A stretch of 43,920 nucleotides of DNA from Planctomycetota bacterium (GTDB lineage: Bacteria; Planctomycetota; Phycisphaerae; Phycisphaerales; UBA1924), in contig JAUZRR010000018.1 of the NCBI GenBank assembly GCA_030950285.1, positions 1-43,920 of the forward strand. The letters are read 5' to 3'. The notes under the pieces are model-generated. The model saw only the letters and a list, made by a program, of their open reading frames with translations. It made no database searches and was not told where the DNA came from. Shown one piece after another: positions 1 to 11,461 of the stretch. Each line of letters starts with the position of its first letter. Position 1 is the first letter of the stretch. Both the position numbers and the translations under genes were made by a program.

Positions 1-1
1 C

Positions 2-349
2 GAGAGGCTGTGGAGCAAGATCAAGTCGTGGCTGCGTCGTGCAGCGGCCGACACACTCGTTGGTCTCACCCTCGCAGCGGGCGAAGCGTTCTGCGCAATC
101 GGCCCAGACGAGTGCGCCAACTGCTTCAAGGCATGTGGATATGAGAACGTGATTGCGCAAGGTGCTCCGAAGCCCGACATCGTGCGTTCCTTGCTTGCAG
201 GACAAAGGACAGGGGCGGCCCTTGCGGAGCCGCCCCTGTGGGTTGGTCTCAAGAAGTTTGCAGGTTCCGGTCGAATCAGCGGCGGCGGCGCAGGCCGACG
301 AGCCCGCCGAGGCCGAGCAGCGCCATCGCGCCGGGCGCGGGGACGATGA
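2..349 (+). pseudogene. IS630-type transposase, C-terminal remnant
   Basis: The frame is open from the window edge. Its first 45 or so residues resemble the end of IS630/Tc1-mariner DDE transposases: an LWSKIKSWLRRAAADT helix, then a segment ending in CFKACGYEN. In the family the protein normally stops just after this Gly-Tyr. Here the frame runs on for about 65 residues, over a terminator-like hairpin (209-239) and into the 3' end of the oppositely oriented PEP-CTERM gene, until TGA at 349. The natural stop has therefore been lost or shifted, and the element is probably inactive. The N-terminal part, with at least the first catalytic Asp residues, lies outside the window, so whether the upstream part is intact cannot be judged. 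Family assignment rests on remembered motif similarity only. Confidence 0.5.
209..239 (-). terminator. Hairpin downstream of the PEP-CTERM gene
   Basis: An 11-bp perfect inverted repeat (209-219 with 229-239, core caggggcggc) has a 9-nt loop and starts 37 bp after the stop of the minus-strand PEP-CTERM gene. On that strand it is followed by a short, interrupted T stretch (tcctttgtcc), so it is a weak intrinsic terminator or an mRNA-stabilising hairpin. Confidence 0.5.
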
Positions 350-1163
350 AGTACTGGTTGCCGGCAAAGTCGTTGAGGTCGAAGTTCATCCCGCCGGTAA
401 AGTTCCCGAACCCGTCGCCGCCGAGGTTGCCCTGCGGGGCTTCGAGGGCGCCGAGGAACTGGTTGGAGGCGTAGTTGTGGTCGCCGTTGTTGACGAACGC
501 GAGGACCTTGAACGCGCCGGCGGGTGCGCCCAGGTCGGCCAGGTCGATCGAGATCTCCAGCCCGGTCTGGACCGCGCGGGCGGCGTCCTGGTCGGCGGCG
601 CCGGTGCCGCCCATGATGCCGGCGGTGTTGCTGTTGTCGTAGCCGACTTCGATGGGCTGGCTGTTGGCGCCGGTGCCGGTGGTGCCCGAGCCTTCGGTCG
701 AGCCGCCGAAGATATCGAAGTAGCCCGAGGCGTTGGCCGTGCCGAGCACGGCGTAGTCGACGTCGAAGCGGTCGGTGCTGCCGTCAAACCCGCGGCGGAA
801 GATCAGGTGGTAGTCGGCCTCGAACCCGGTGTCGAAGGTGAGCCCGGTCATGTTGCCCGACCCGTCGTTGCCGGGCGTGCCGCTGAAGGTGTTCTCGCCC
901 CCGGCGGCCGAGTCGAAGAACAGCTCGAGCTTGTTGAAGTTGGCTTCGAGATTGCCGGTGAGGGTGAGGTAGAGCCTGCCGCCCTCGATGCGGGCGTAGG
1001 CGGCATTGAGTTCGGAGAAGTTGTCCCCGAACTGGGTCTGGACCTGCTGGACACTCCGGTCGTTGCCGTAGTTGTCGCCGCTGATCGAACCATCGATCAC
1101 GGGCTGTGCGACGGCCGCACCGGCTGCCACCATCACCGCGATCACGCTGCTGAAAGTACGCAT
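276..1163 (-). CDS. Exported protein with PEP-CTERM-type sorting tail
   Basis: This 295-residue protein starts at ATG 1163, preceded by a good ribosome-binding site (aggagag); upstream in-frame Met codons lack one. It has a Sec signal peptide (MRTFSSVIAVMVAAGAAVAQ), then a Gly/Asn/Asp-rich body that looks like a secreted beta-sandwich. The C-terminus is a VPAPGA motif, a short hydrophobic segment (MALLGLGGLVGL) and a basic RRRR end. That is the PEP-CTERM layout recognised by exosortase/archaeosortase-like systems and common in Planctomycetes. No enzymatic motif is visible; a role in the cell envelope or extracellular matrix is inferred. The gene stands alone between the transposase remnant and guaB. 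Confidence 0.85.
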   Translation of the reverse strand: MRTFSSVIAVMVAAGAAVAQPVIDGSISGDNYGNDRSVQQVQTQFGDNFSELNAAYARIEGGRLYLTLTGNLEANFNKLELFFDSAAGGENTFSGTPGNDGSGNMTGLTFDTGFEADYHLIFRRGFDGSTDRFDVDYAVLGTANASGYFDIFGGSTEGSGTTGTGANSQPIEVGYDNSNTAGIMGGTGAADQDAARAVQTGLEISIDLADLGAPAGAFKVLAFVNNGDHNYASNQFLGALEAPQGNLGGDGFGNFTGGMNFDLNDFAGNQYFIVPAPGAMALLGLGGLVGLRRRR

Positions 1164-1203
1164 GGGTCTCTCTCCTATATGTTGGGACCATGGAACTGCT
1201 GTC

Positions 1204-1233
1204 ATAAAGAGCGTAGTAGCGGTTGCCCGTCAA
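1204..1233 (-). promoter_or_regulatory. Candidate promoter of the PEP-CTERM gene
   Basis: A -35 like TTGACG (1228-1233) and a -10 like CTTTAT (1204-1209) are separated by 18 bp, giving a leader of roughly 35 nt with the ribosome-binding site. The -10 match is modest. Confidence 0.3.
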
Positions 1234-1333
1234 GTCACGGTGTTTTTCCCTCGGCCCACCCGCGCAGGCGGTCGCATGGAGAGATGGGAGAGATAGGCAA
1301 AGTTCGCCGGCCTCCACCACCGACCGGATCCGG

Positions 1334-1375
1334 CGGCCCTTCGACAACGCCCGTCGGCCCTTCGACAAAGAGCGT
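1334..1375. repeat. Two tandem 21-bp repeats
   Basis: The unit cggcccttcgacaa plus 7 bp occurs at 1334 and 1355 with the first 14 bases identical. A third, strongly decayed copy may start at 1376. It lies in the 331-bp gene-free interval between guaB and the PEP-CTERM gene. No function is evident. Confidence 0.6.
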
Positions 1376-1465
1376 CGAACTCCCGATAATGCGAGGGGGT
1401 GCGCCGAGCACTCCAGGAGCACGATCTTTTCGGACCAGGATCGGCCACACTTTATGTGCGAACGT

Positions 1466-1509
1466 CAGCCCCCCACATGCAGCCCCGCACATGTTCAGTC
1501 CCGCACATG
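1466..1509. repeat. Three 14-bp repeats overlapping the guaB stop
   Basis: Units at 1466-1479, 1480-1493 and 1496-1509 share the form cag(c/t)ccc(c/g)cacatg, with two extra bases before the third. The third unit encodes the last codons and stop of guaB on the minus strand (…His-Val-Arg-Asp-stop); the other two are downstream copies. Confidence 0.65.
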
Positions 1510-3135
1510 CTCGACGGTGTAGTTGGGGCTCTCTTTGGTAATGCGGATGTCGTGGGGGTGGTTCTCGACCACCGTCGCCCCCGAGACCCGGCAGAACCGG
1601 GCGTGCTCCCGGAACCGCTCGATCGACCCGCACCCGGTGTAGCCCATCGAGGCCCGCAGCCCGCCGACCAACTGGTAGACAAACTCGGCCAGCGGCCCGC
1701 GATACGCCACCAGCCCCTCGACCCCCTCGGGGACAAACTTGATGTTGGGCTTGTCGGTCCGGCCGCGCTTCTCGGCCTGGCCGTACCGGTCGGCGCTGCC
1801 GGCGTGCATCGCGCCCTCCGAGCCCATCCCCCGGTAGGTCTTGTACCGACGCCCGCCCGAGATCACCAGCTCGCCGGGCGACTCGTCGAGCCCCGCAAAG
1901 AGCGAGCCGAGCATGACGCAACCGGCCCCGGCCGCCAGCGCCTTGGCGATGTCGCCCGACATGCGCACGCCGCCGTCGGCGATCACCGGCACGTCGCGCC
2001 CGCTCTCGGCGACCCCCCGGCAGGCTTCCATGATCGCGGTGATCTGCGGCACGCCCACCCCGGTCACCACGCGGGTCGTGCAGATCGAGCCCGGGCCGAT
2101 CCCCACCTTCACCGCGTCGGCCCCGGCCAGCACCAGGTCACGCGCACCCTCGGCGGTCGCGACATTGCCCGCGATGACCTGCACCTCCGGCCAGCGCTCT
2201 TTGATCGCCGCGACCGTGCCGAGCACGTGCCCAGAGTGCCCGTGCGCGGTGTCCACCACGATGACATCGACCTCGGCACCAAGCAGCGCCTCGGCCCGGT
2301 CGAGCTGGTTGACCCCGATCGCCGCCCCGCAACGAAGCCTGCCCCGCTCGTCGGTGTTGGCGTCCGGGAACTGGCTGAGGCGGTCGATGTCGCGGGTGGT
2401 GATGAGCCCCGCGAGATTGCCCGCTGCGTCCAGGATCAGCAGCTTCTCGACCTTGTTGCGGTTGAGGATGATCTCGGCCTCGGCCAGCGTCGTGCCGGGG
2501 GGGGCGGTGATGAGGTGGTCGGCCGTCATCACGTCACGGACCGGGGCCGCTTCGGTCTCGACAAACTTGAGGTCGCGGCGGGTGAGGATGCCGACCACCT
2601 TGCCGCCCGAGCGACGGTCGGTCCGCGAGTCGCCCTCGGTGACCGGAAAACCCGAGACGTTGAACTTCCGCATGAGCTTGATCGCGTCGCCGATGGTGTC
2701 GTCGGGGTCGAGGGTGACCGGGTCTGCGATCACGCCGTTGGCCGAACGCTTGACCTTGGCGACCTCGCGGGCCTGCACCTCGGGCGAGAGATTCTTGTGG
2801 ATGATCCCGATGCCGCCCTCCTGAGCCAGCGCGATCGCCAGCGCCGACTCGGTCACGGTGTCCATCGGCGCTGAAAGCAGCGGGATGTTCAGCCGGATCG
2901 AGGCGGTCAGGTTCGTCGAGGTGTCGGCCTCGGCGGGCAGGACCGACGACCGCGCGGGCACCAGCAGCACGTCGTCGAAGGTGATGCCTTCGAGGACGAT
3001 CTTCGGCGTGTGGGTGGGTGGTCTGCCCCCGGCCCCGGCGTCAGGAGAACCGGCGTCTGGAGAGGCCGCGTCGGGCGTCTCGACGACGGCAGGATCCGGT
3101 GCGGAGGGCTTGGACGATTTGGAGAGGGTCGCCAT
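1495..3135 (-). CDS. guaB: Inosine-5'-monophosphate dehydrogenase
   Basis: This 546-residue IMP dehydrogenase oxidises IMP to XMP with NAD+, the committed step of guanine nucleotide synthesis. The TIM-barrel start ([10 protein letters not shown]), tandem CBS domains (from [10 protein letters not shown] to IDRLSQFP), the NAD/substrate loop with catalytic Cys ([15 protein letters not shown]), the phosphate loop ([11 protein letters not shown]) and the flap ([10 protein letters not shown]) are all present in order. The ATG at 3135 is chosen because upstream sequence is non-conserved. The first 45 residues are an unusual Ser/Pro/Ala/Asp-rich extension containing [13 protein letters not shown], absent from typical IMPDHs of about 490 residues. 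No ribosome-binding site precedes the ATG. A strong -35 and a weak -10 sit so close that the mRNA may be leaderless. The C-terminal codons lie in a 14-bp tandem repeat. Confidence 0.97.
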   Translation of the reverse strand: MATLSKSSKPSAPDPAVVETPDAASPDAGSPDAGAGGRPPTHTPKIVLEGITFDDVLLVPARSSVLPAEADTSTNLTASIRLNIPLLSAPMDTVTESALAIALAQEGGIGIIHKNLSPEVQAREVAKVKRSANGVIADPVTLDPDDTIGDAIKLMRKFNVSGFPVTEGDSRTDRRSGGKVVGILTRRDLKFVETEAAPVRDVMTADHLITAPPGTTLAEAEIILNRNKVEKLLILDAAGNLAGLITTRDIDRLSQFPDANTDERGRLRCGAAIGVNQLDRAEALLGAEVDVIVVDTAHGHSGHVLGTVAAIKERWPEVQVIAGNVATAEGARDLVLAGADAVKVGIGPGSICTTRVVTGVGVPQITAIMEACRGVAESGRDVPVIADGGVRMSGDIAKALAAGAGCVMLGSLFAGLDESPGELVISGGRRYKTYRGMGSEGAMHAGSADRYGQAEKRGRTDKPNIKFVPEGVEGLVAYRGPLAEFVYQLVGGLRASMGYTGCGSIERFREHARFCRVSGATVVENHPHDIRITKESPNYTVEHVRD

Positions 3136-3140
3136 GAGAG

Positions 3141-3168
3141 AGTTTCGCAGGCCCGGGCCGCGAGTCAA
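3141..3168 (-). promoter_or_regulatory. Candidate leaderless promoter of guaB
   Basis: TTGACT (3163-3168) is 16 bp from GAAACT (3141-3146), which ends 5 nt before the ATG at 3135. Transcription would begin at or next to the start codon, which fits the absence of a ribosome-binding site. The -10 is weak. Confidence 0.35.
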
Positions 3169-3257
3169 GACGATCGCTCGGCCGGGTCGCACAATCCCGC
3201 CCCAAACCCGCCCGAAACCACCCGCACCCAACCGCCGCCCGCGCTCAGCCCACCCGA

Positions 3258-5282
3258 TCAGCCCCCGGCGGCCTTGAGCGTGCCGGTGCCGGTCAGTTCC
3301 TCATCGCCCCGCCGGAACGTGATCTTCACCTCGTCGCCGGGCGTGGCTTTCTGGAGCATCGGCATCCAGTCCTCGACGCTCTTGATCGTGGTTTCGTTCC
3401 AACCCGTCAGGATGTCCCCGGCCTGCAGCCCGACCTGGGCGGCGGTCGTGCCCGGGAAGACGTTCTCGATCAGCACCCCCTTGCCGTCGGTCGTGTACCC
3501 GGGCTGGACGCCGAACCGGATGCGGGTCCGCTCGGGCGGACGGGTCTCGGGCGGGCGGTCGGTGCGCGGCGGCGACCCGTCGTCGTTGGTAAAGACCGGG
3601 CGATCCGGGCGGGTCGCCATCGCCAGCGCGATCCGCTGCCCCAGCGTCGAGACCCGCACGCCTCCGACGCGATTCACGAGCATCGCCACATCGCCCGGAG
3701 CGTGGTACACATCGTGGAACCCGCTGAAGAAGAACATGCAGGGCACACCCTTGCGGAAGAAACTCGCGTGGTCGGACCGGCCGAAGACGCCGCGGGGGAG
3801 CGGCTGGTAGTCGAACCCGGCCTCGCTCAGAAAGGGCTCAAGCCACACGTCAAGACCCTCGGCGGTGCTCGCTCCCCCCACCATCAGCACGTTGTCCCGT
3901 ACGCGCCCGACCATGTCCATGTTGAGCATGAACACGTGGTCCTCGATCGGGGCGATCGGGTTGGCTGCGTAGTGCTTCGAGCCCAGCAGCCCCCACTCCT
4001 CAGCGCTGAACGCCAGGAACAGGATCGACCTCGCCTCGGCGTCCTCGGGCATCGCGGCGTAGACCTCGCTCAGGCGTTTGGCCGCCACGAGCATGGCGCT
4101 GGTGCCCGAGGCGTTGTCGTCGGCGCCGGGGTGGATGATGTCCCGCTCGCGGCCGCCGTACTGCCCGTAGCCGGCGTGGTCAAAGTGCGCCCCGATGACG
4201 ACGATCTCATCAGCCAGGCTCCCCTTGCCGCGGAGCAGGCCGCCCATGTTGCGGGTCATGTCCGGGGTGCGGTCGACGGTGGTCGAAAGACGCACGGTGG
4301 CGCCGGGCATCTCGATGATCGCGGGGGACTCATCAACGATCTTGCGGAGGTCGAGCAGCGTTCGCCCCTGAGCATCGGCGCGAGAGAGCAGGAAGTCGGC
4401 CCGCTCCTGGCTCATCATGACGACGGGGATCTCGAACTCCCCGATCGCGGTCTCCGCAGCGGTCGCCAGCTTGCCGCCGTCCTCGCCGGCGACACCGGGG
4501 GGGGTCACGATGATGACCCCGGCTGCGCCCCGACGGGCGGCGGCCGAGACCTTGGGCTCGAGCTGGGCGTAGAGCGACCAGGTGTTGGCGGTGTCGGCCC
4601 ATCGGCTGGCGCCGTCGGCGTCGAGCGGCTCGTACCGCAGCGCGACCGCGATCTTGCCGGCAAGGTCGGTCCCGGGCGGATAGCCCAGATAGCCGTCGGC
4701 CCCGGAAGGCACGGAATAGCCGACGAAGACCAGCTCGCCCTCGACCTCGCCGGTGCCCGAGCACCCGAGCACGGAGTAGTCCAGATCGGGGATCAGCGTC
4801 GCCCACTGGCCGTCACCGATCCGCATGGAGGCCTCAGAGCCGATGACCTTGACCGGGCGTTGGCCGCCCCGGCTGCCTCGGACTTCGCTTGGCGCGAAGG
4901 GCTGGGAATAGCTCGCGTTTGGGCTCTCGACATCCACGCCGTCGAGGTTGAGACTGCCGGGGAACGCGGGTTCGAGCCCGATCTGCTTGAAATGGAACTC
5001 GATATAGTCCGCAGCCCGTTCGCTGCCGATGGTCGTGGCTCCGCGACCCTCAAAGAACGGGTTGGCGAGGGTGACAATGTGCATGTCGTAGAGGACGACG
5101 TCTTCGCCGAGGCTGTCGAGCAGCACGGAGATCGGGGCTTCGCCGAGAAGCTCGACGGGGTCGGGCCCCTCTGAACCCGGCGCAGAAACCAACGAATCCG
5201 CTGGGGCCTGAGCAACGGCGGACGCCGCAACAAGGCTGCTGCAGAGCAGGACGAGACACGGATTCAGGCGGCGGATCGGCAT
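3258..5282 (-). CDS. Exported M28 family aminopeptidase with PA and PDZ domains
   Basis: This 674-residue secreted metallopeptidase has a signal peptide (residues 1-25, ending AVAQA), a protease-associated insert at about 150-330 ([10 protein letters not shown], then [10 protein letters not shown]), an M28 catalytic core at 340-560 and a C-terminal PDZ domain at about 588-670 ([20 protein letters not shown]). Expected di-zinc ligands are visible: His366 (GAHFDH), Asp388/389 (GADDNASG), Glu428-Glu429 (SAEEWG), Asp456 (NMDMVG) and His527 (YHAPGD). The family removes N-terminal residues from peptides. The PDZ domain may bind substrate C-termini or regulate activity. A good ribosome-binding site (gaggtga) precedes ATG 5282. 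It is divergent from gcvP and ends 122 bp before the guaB start. Confidence 0.93.
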   Translation of the reverse strand: MPIRRLNPCLVLLCSSLVAASAVAQAPADSLVSAPGSEGPDPVELLGEAPISVLLDSLGEDVVLYDMHIVTLANPFFEGRGATTIGSERAADYIEFHFKQIGLEPAFPGSLNLDGVDVESPNASYSQPFAPSEVRGSRGGQRPVKVIGSEASMRIGDGQWATLIPDLDYSVLGCSGTGEVEGELVFVGYSVPSGADGYLGYPPGTDLAGKIAVALRYEPLDADGASRWADTANTWSLYAQLEPKVSAAARRGAAGVIIVTPPGVAGEDGGKLATAAETAIGEFEIPVVMMSQERADFLLSRADAQGRTLLDLRKIVDESPAIIEMPGATVRLSTTVDRTPDMTRNMGGLLRGKGSLADEIVVIGAHFDHAGYGQYGGRERDIIHPGADDNASGTSAMLVAAKRLSEVYAAMPEDAEARSILFLAFSAEEWGLLGSKHYAANPIAPIEDHVFMLNMDMVGRVRDNVLMVGGASTAEGLDVWLEPFLSEAGFDYQPLPRGVFGRSDHASFFRKGVPCMFFFSGFHDVYHAPGDVAMLVNRVGGVRVSTLGQRIALAMATRPDRPVFTNDDGSPPRTDRPPETRPPERTRIRFGVQPGYTTDGKGVLIENVFPGTTAAQVGLQAGDILTGWNETTIKSVEDWMPMLQKATPGDEVKITFRRGDEELTGTGTLKAAGG

Positions 5283-5605
5283 GGGTCACCTCAACCTCAA
5301 AGGGATGCGCGAGAAGGATCGACCCGGCAGGGGTCCCGCGTGCAACGCGGGCCGGGCAACGCAGTCTAGGGAGGGGACGCCCACCCGACACAGCGTGATA
5401 CCGCTCTCTTGCTGCGAAGTTCCCCCAAATCACCACGCGGCTCGAACAACAGCACCACACGAAGCTGCGCCGGCGGGGTGGTGAGTTTCGCGCGCGGCAT
5501 CCCTACGATCCGCGGCTGCGGCGTTTGACAACGCCCCGATCACACCCCGACCTGACTTACGAACCAATTGACGACCTGATTGACGAACCGCCAGCGAGCC
5601 TCAGC
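5283..5605. other. Divergent intergenic region, M28 peptidase / gcvP
   Basis: No gene is seen in these 323 bp. A 7-bp hairpin (5335-5341 with 5345-5351) lies in the peptidase leader. A -10-like TACGAT occurs at 5504-5509 on the plus strand without a convincing -35. The gcvP frame is open upstream to a TTG at 5525, so part of the interval could be coding. No glycine-riboswitch core was recognised. Confidence 0.4.
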
Positions 5606-8545
<2,940 letters not shown>

Positions 8546-8591
8546 CACAGTACGAATAGACACCGATCCGCCAACGTGCCACGCTTCAGGG

Positions 8592-8611
8592 CCCCTCGCG
8601 CAAGCGAGGGG
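8592..8611 (+). repeat. REP-like palindrome, copy A
   Basis: Perfect 8-bp stem cccctcgc/gcgagggg with a GCAA loop, preceded by g and followed by ac, in the plus orientation. It pairs with inverted copy B (8687-8706) in the interval between the convergent gcvP and dockerin genes. Confidence 0.85.
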
Positions 8612-8686
8612 ACACCCTCGTGGCAGCCATCCGCAACACCGGCGCTCCGCTCAACACGCTTTGGGCGAGTTCATCCCAACCCGTGC

Positions 8687-8706
8687 CCCCTTGCTTGCGC
8701 AAGGGG
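8687..8706 (-). repeat. REP-like palindrome, copy B (compensated stem)
   Basis: Stem ccccttgc/gcaagggg with a loop that reads GCAA on the minus strand, followed by the conserved gctct flank. Relative to copy A one C-G pair has become T-A on both arms, so base pairing is preserved. A second small hairpin (cccgc-gttt-gcggg) lies just downstream at about 8731-8744. Confidence 0.8.
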
Positions 8707-8758
8707 CTCTACGTTGCGAGCTTCAACGCTCCCGCGTTTGCGGGAAATGTCATTTGCA

Positions 8759-10309
8759 TCAACACCCCACCACCCACGCATTCAGAAACTCGATCACGTC
8801 GCGGGTATCGATGATGTTGTTGTTGTCAAAGTCGGCGCGGTCGTCCTCGACAACCCAGAGGTTGAGGAACTCGATCACGTCGCGGGTGTCGACCAGGCCG
8901 TCGTTGTTCATGTCGGCGTCGCAGGTTTCGCATTCGTCAGCGACACCGTTGCCGTCGAGGTCATCGCAGGTGGTGCCCGGGCCGGCCCACGATGCACCGG
9001 CGTTCATGGCTTCGGCTTCGGTGAGGATGAGGCAGAACCCGTTCGAGAAACACGCTGCGCCGACGGGCTCGGGACAGGAAACGTCTGCGCAGGTCGTGCC
9101 GTCGCCCTGGAAGACGCCCCCGAGTGCGGCGGCCTCTTCGGGGGTCAGCCCGTCGATGCACGAACCGTCGGGCATACACGCCGCGCCGATCGGGAAGCAG
9201 GTGAATGTCGAGCACTGGGTGCCCGGGCCGCCGGGGACGCCGCCGGCGTTGAGGCAGTCGGCAGTCGAGAGATCAACACACCCGCCGGTGTTCTCGAAGC
9301 AGCAGGCCTGGGTGTCGGTCGGGCAGTTGGCGTCGAGGCAGTTCGTGTCGTCGCCCTGGTAAGCGCCACCAGCGAGGGCGCATTCGCCCGCGGTGGTCTC
9401 GACACAGCTGCCGTCTTCCATGCAGCACGCCCCGGTGCCGTCGCAGTCGAGGCTGGTCCACGTCATCCGCATGACCCAGTCGCCGCTGGGGCGGCAGCCG
9501 CCGGGCAACTGGGCAAAGGTGGACCACCCGCCGTTGGCCGGGCACCCGAACGGCCCGCAGTCGATTCCGCGCAGCCAGTTCCCGTTGCCGCTCTGCAACC
9601 CCGAGACATCGGTCGTCGGAAAGGCGTTCCGCCTGCTCGGCGGCGGGACAACACATGCGTCCTGAATCTGGAAGTTGTGCTTGTCGATGCGGATCCCAAA
9701 CGAGATCGTGTTCGTCCCGCCGGCGTTCGTGAAAATGATCTGGTCGGGGTCGTTGGGATCAACCGAGATCTGGAGGTTGATGCCGTTGGTCCCGGGGGGG
9801 AGCTCGATGTGCGGCAGGATCACCCCGTCGGAGTTGAACTCCCAATCGGGCGTGTCGTCGGGCGGGCCGTCCCAGACCAGCACGGACCACTCGGTCGTCG
9901 TGCTCTCGGTGGCGTTCCTGGTCGCAAAGATCATCTCCATGAGGTCCATCCTCACGGGGAACTGCTCGGGCGCAAGCGTGTAGCTCGCCGCGGCGACCTC
10001 GTCCTCAGCAAACCCGGCCTGCATGATGAACGACCCGCCGGAGAAATCGGCATCGGTGTGGCTCGAGGTGTTGGTGCAGCCGCGGTACTGACGCCCGGGC
10101 GGGATGTCGATGTCGGTGACCCAGTCGCCGTCGGTCTGGAGGTGCATAAAGAACAGATCGTCGAGCCCGACGGGGATCTCGCGCAGACGCGAATCAGGAT
10201 GCACCAACGGCGGAGCGGACCGTACCTGCGCCGACGCGACCGAACCAACCGAACCGACAACACCAACGCTGGCAAGCGCCAGCGCAACACGCACACAACG
10301 ACCTTCCAT
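8759..10309 (-). CDS. GC-type dockerin-domain exported protein with Cys-rich repeats
   Basis: This 516-residue secreted protein starts at ATG 10309 after a strong ribosome-binding site (gggaggag). It has a signal peptide (residues 1-27, ending ASAQ), then an N-terminal domain of unknown fold with no catalytic motif. Residues about 293-462 are four Cys-rich repeats of about 40 residues, such as GACCMEDGSCVETTAGECA and AACMPDGSCIDG. The last 54 residues carry two calcium-binding dockerin-like motifs (DADMNNDGLVDTRDVIEFLN and DFDNNNIIDTRDVIEFLN) and end in Gly-Cys. This terminus is typical of Phycisphaerales surface proteins, and the final Cys may be an attachment or processing signal. The role is probably structural or adhesive (inferred). 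It is convergent with gcvP across the REP pair. Confidence 0.85.
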   Translation of the reverse strand: MEGRCVRVALALASVGVVGSVGSVASAQVRSAPPLVHPDSRLREIPVGLDDLFFMHLQTDGDWVTDIDIPPGRQYRGCTNTSSHTDADFSGGSFIMQAGFAEDEVAAASYTLAPEQFPVRMDLMEMIFATRNATESTTTEWSVLVWDGPPDDTPDWEFNSDGVILPHIELPPGTNGINLQISVDPNDPDQIIFTNAGGTNTISFGIRIDKHNFQIQDACVVPPPSRRNAFPTTDVSGLQSGNGNWLRGIDCGPFGCPANGGWSTFAQLPGGCRPSGDWVMRMTWTSLDCDGTGACCMEDGSCVETTAGECALAGGAYQGDDTNCLDANCPTDTQACCFENTGGCVDLSTADCLNAGGVPGGPGTQCSTFTCFPIGAACMPDGSCIDGLTPEEAAALGGVFQGDGTTCADVSCPEPVGAACFSNGFCLILTEAEAMNAGASWAGPGTTCDDLDGNGVADECETCDADMNNDGLVDTRDVIEFLNLWVVEDDRADFDNNNIIDTRDVIEFLNAWVVGC

Positions 10310-10450
10310 GGCTTCTCCTCCCGTGAACACGGGGCCTCTGACACACCCCCACACCCCCACACCCCCCCTGTACGCACCCGGGACGGCCGCAGCTTACCCG
10401 CTCGGCCGGTTTTTTCCAAACCGGATGCAGGGTATCGGACGACGCCCCCC

Positions 10451-11275
10451 CTACTCCGTCAAATAGGGAGCGAGCAGGCCGACGAGTTCGTCGTGGAACC
10501 GGCCGTTGGTCGCAGCACCAGTCGGGTATTGCGAACCCGAGCGCCCGCGCCAGTCGGTGATCCGCCCGCCGGCTTCGGCATAGATCACCTGCATCGGTGC
10601 GATGTCCCACGGATGCAGCACCGGCTCGACCACCGCGTCGATGCGGCCGGTCGCGCACAGCACATGCGCATAACAATCGCTCCACCCCCGCGTCTTCCCG
10701 AAGCGCGAGTACAACTCGCCCAGCGACGCCTCGGTGCCCGCCTGCTGAAAGTACCCAAACGACGTGGTACACATCATCGCTTTCCCGATATCGACCGTGC
10801 CAGACACCCGCGCCCGCGTCGGCTCTGCGCCGGGCCCGGCGACGTGCCACGCGCCCTGGCCGGCGCTCGCGTGCACCGTCTCCCCGAGCGCGGGCATGTG
10901 GATGACGCCGACCTGTGTCTGCCCCTCATACTCGCACGCGACCAGCGTGCCATACAGCGGCACGCCGCGAACGAACGAGACCGTGCCGTCGATCGGATCG
11001 AGCACCCAACGCCACCCGTTGCCCGACGCCTTCTCGCCAAACTCTTCGCCGAGGATGCCGTCGCCGGGAAACGCCGCTTCGATACGCTCGCGGAGCAGTG
11101 TCTCCGCACCCCGATCGGCGGTGGTCACCGGCGAGCCGTCGTGTTTGGTCGAGACCTCGAATCCCGACCCGCCGAAGAAGCCGAGCGTGAGTTCCCCAGC
11201 AGCGTGGGCAAACTCCAGCGCGGTGTCGAGGCGTTGCTGTGTTGCGTTCGCAAGCGAGTCGGTGTCCTGCATCAT
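10451..11275 (-). CDS. hisN: Inositol-monophosphatase-family phosphatase, probably histidinol-phosphatase
   Basis: This 274-residue Mg-dependent phosphatase belongs to the IMPase superfamily. Metal-site motifs are GEEFG, the WVLDPIDGTVSF signature and HPWDIAPMQVIYAEAGG. The WSDCYAHVLCATGRIDAVVE segment matches the HisN-type branch (histidinol-phosphate to histidinol) better than inositol or PAP phosphatases; this is an inference from motif memory. Start choice is uncertain: adjacent ATGs at 11275 and 11272, or GTG 11305, all without a ribosome-binding site. TACCAT lies 5 nt upstream of 11275, possibly a leaderless -10. No other his genes are nearby. The REP pair C/D separates it from the upstream prepilin-like gene on the same strand. 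Confidence 0.85.
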   Translation of the reverse strand: MMQDTDSLANATQQRLDTALEFAHAAGELTLGFFGGSGFEVSTKHDGSPVTTADRGAETLLRERIEAAFPGDGILGEEFGEKASGNGWRWVLDPIDGTVSFVRGVPLYGTLVACEYEGQTQVGVIHMPALGETVHASAGQGAWHVAGPGAEPTRARVSGTVDIGKAMMCTTSFGYFQQAGTEASLGELYSRFGKTRGWSDCYAHVLCATGRIDAVVEPVLHPWDIAPMQVIYAEAGGRITDWRGRSGSQYPTGAATNGRFHDELVGLLAPYLTE

Positions 11276-11326
11276 GCAGCATGGTACGCGCCGGAAGGAT
11301 TGCACTTGCCGGTCGTAACACCCTGT

Positions 11327-11346
11327 CCCCTCGCTTGCGCGAGGGG
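11327..11346 (-). repeat. REP-like palindrome, copy C
   Basis: Perfect stem cccctcgc/gcgagggg with the loop reading GCAA on the minus strand, followed by gctc. It forms a pair with copy D 53 bp away, in inverted orientation. Confidence 0.85.
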
Positions 11347-11398
11347 CTCAATCCTTCAAGGGCTCAGTAAACTGAGGACAGAGGGCGTCGTGGCAGAG

Positions 11399-11418
11399 CC
11401 CCTCGCGCCAGCGAGGGG
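11399..11418 (+). repeat. REP-like palindrome, copy D
   Basis: Stem cccctcgc/gcgagggg with loop GCCA (one change from GCAA), flanked by gag before and ac after. A smaller hairpin, ctcag-taaa-ctgag, lies between C and D. Confidence 0.85.
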
Positions 11419-11461
11419 ACGCGGGCACCGACCGACCACGATCATGCCAACGTGACCTGCC

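Noticed and set aside
5525..5530. TTGACA as a -35 for gcvP
   Set aside because: No -10-like hexamer at 16-18 bp, and it may lie within the coding frame if the TTG start is used.
5283..5605. Glycine riboswitch ahead of gcvP
   Set aside because: No tandem aptamer core was recognised and the interval before the frame opens is too short for a typical tandem motif with expression platform.
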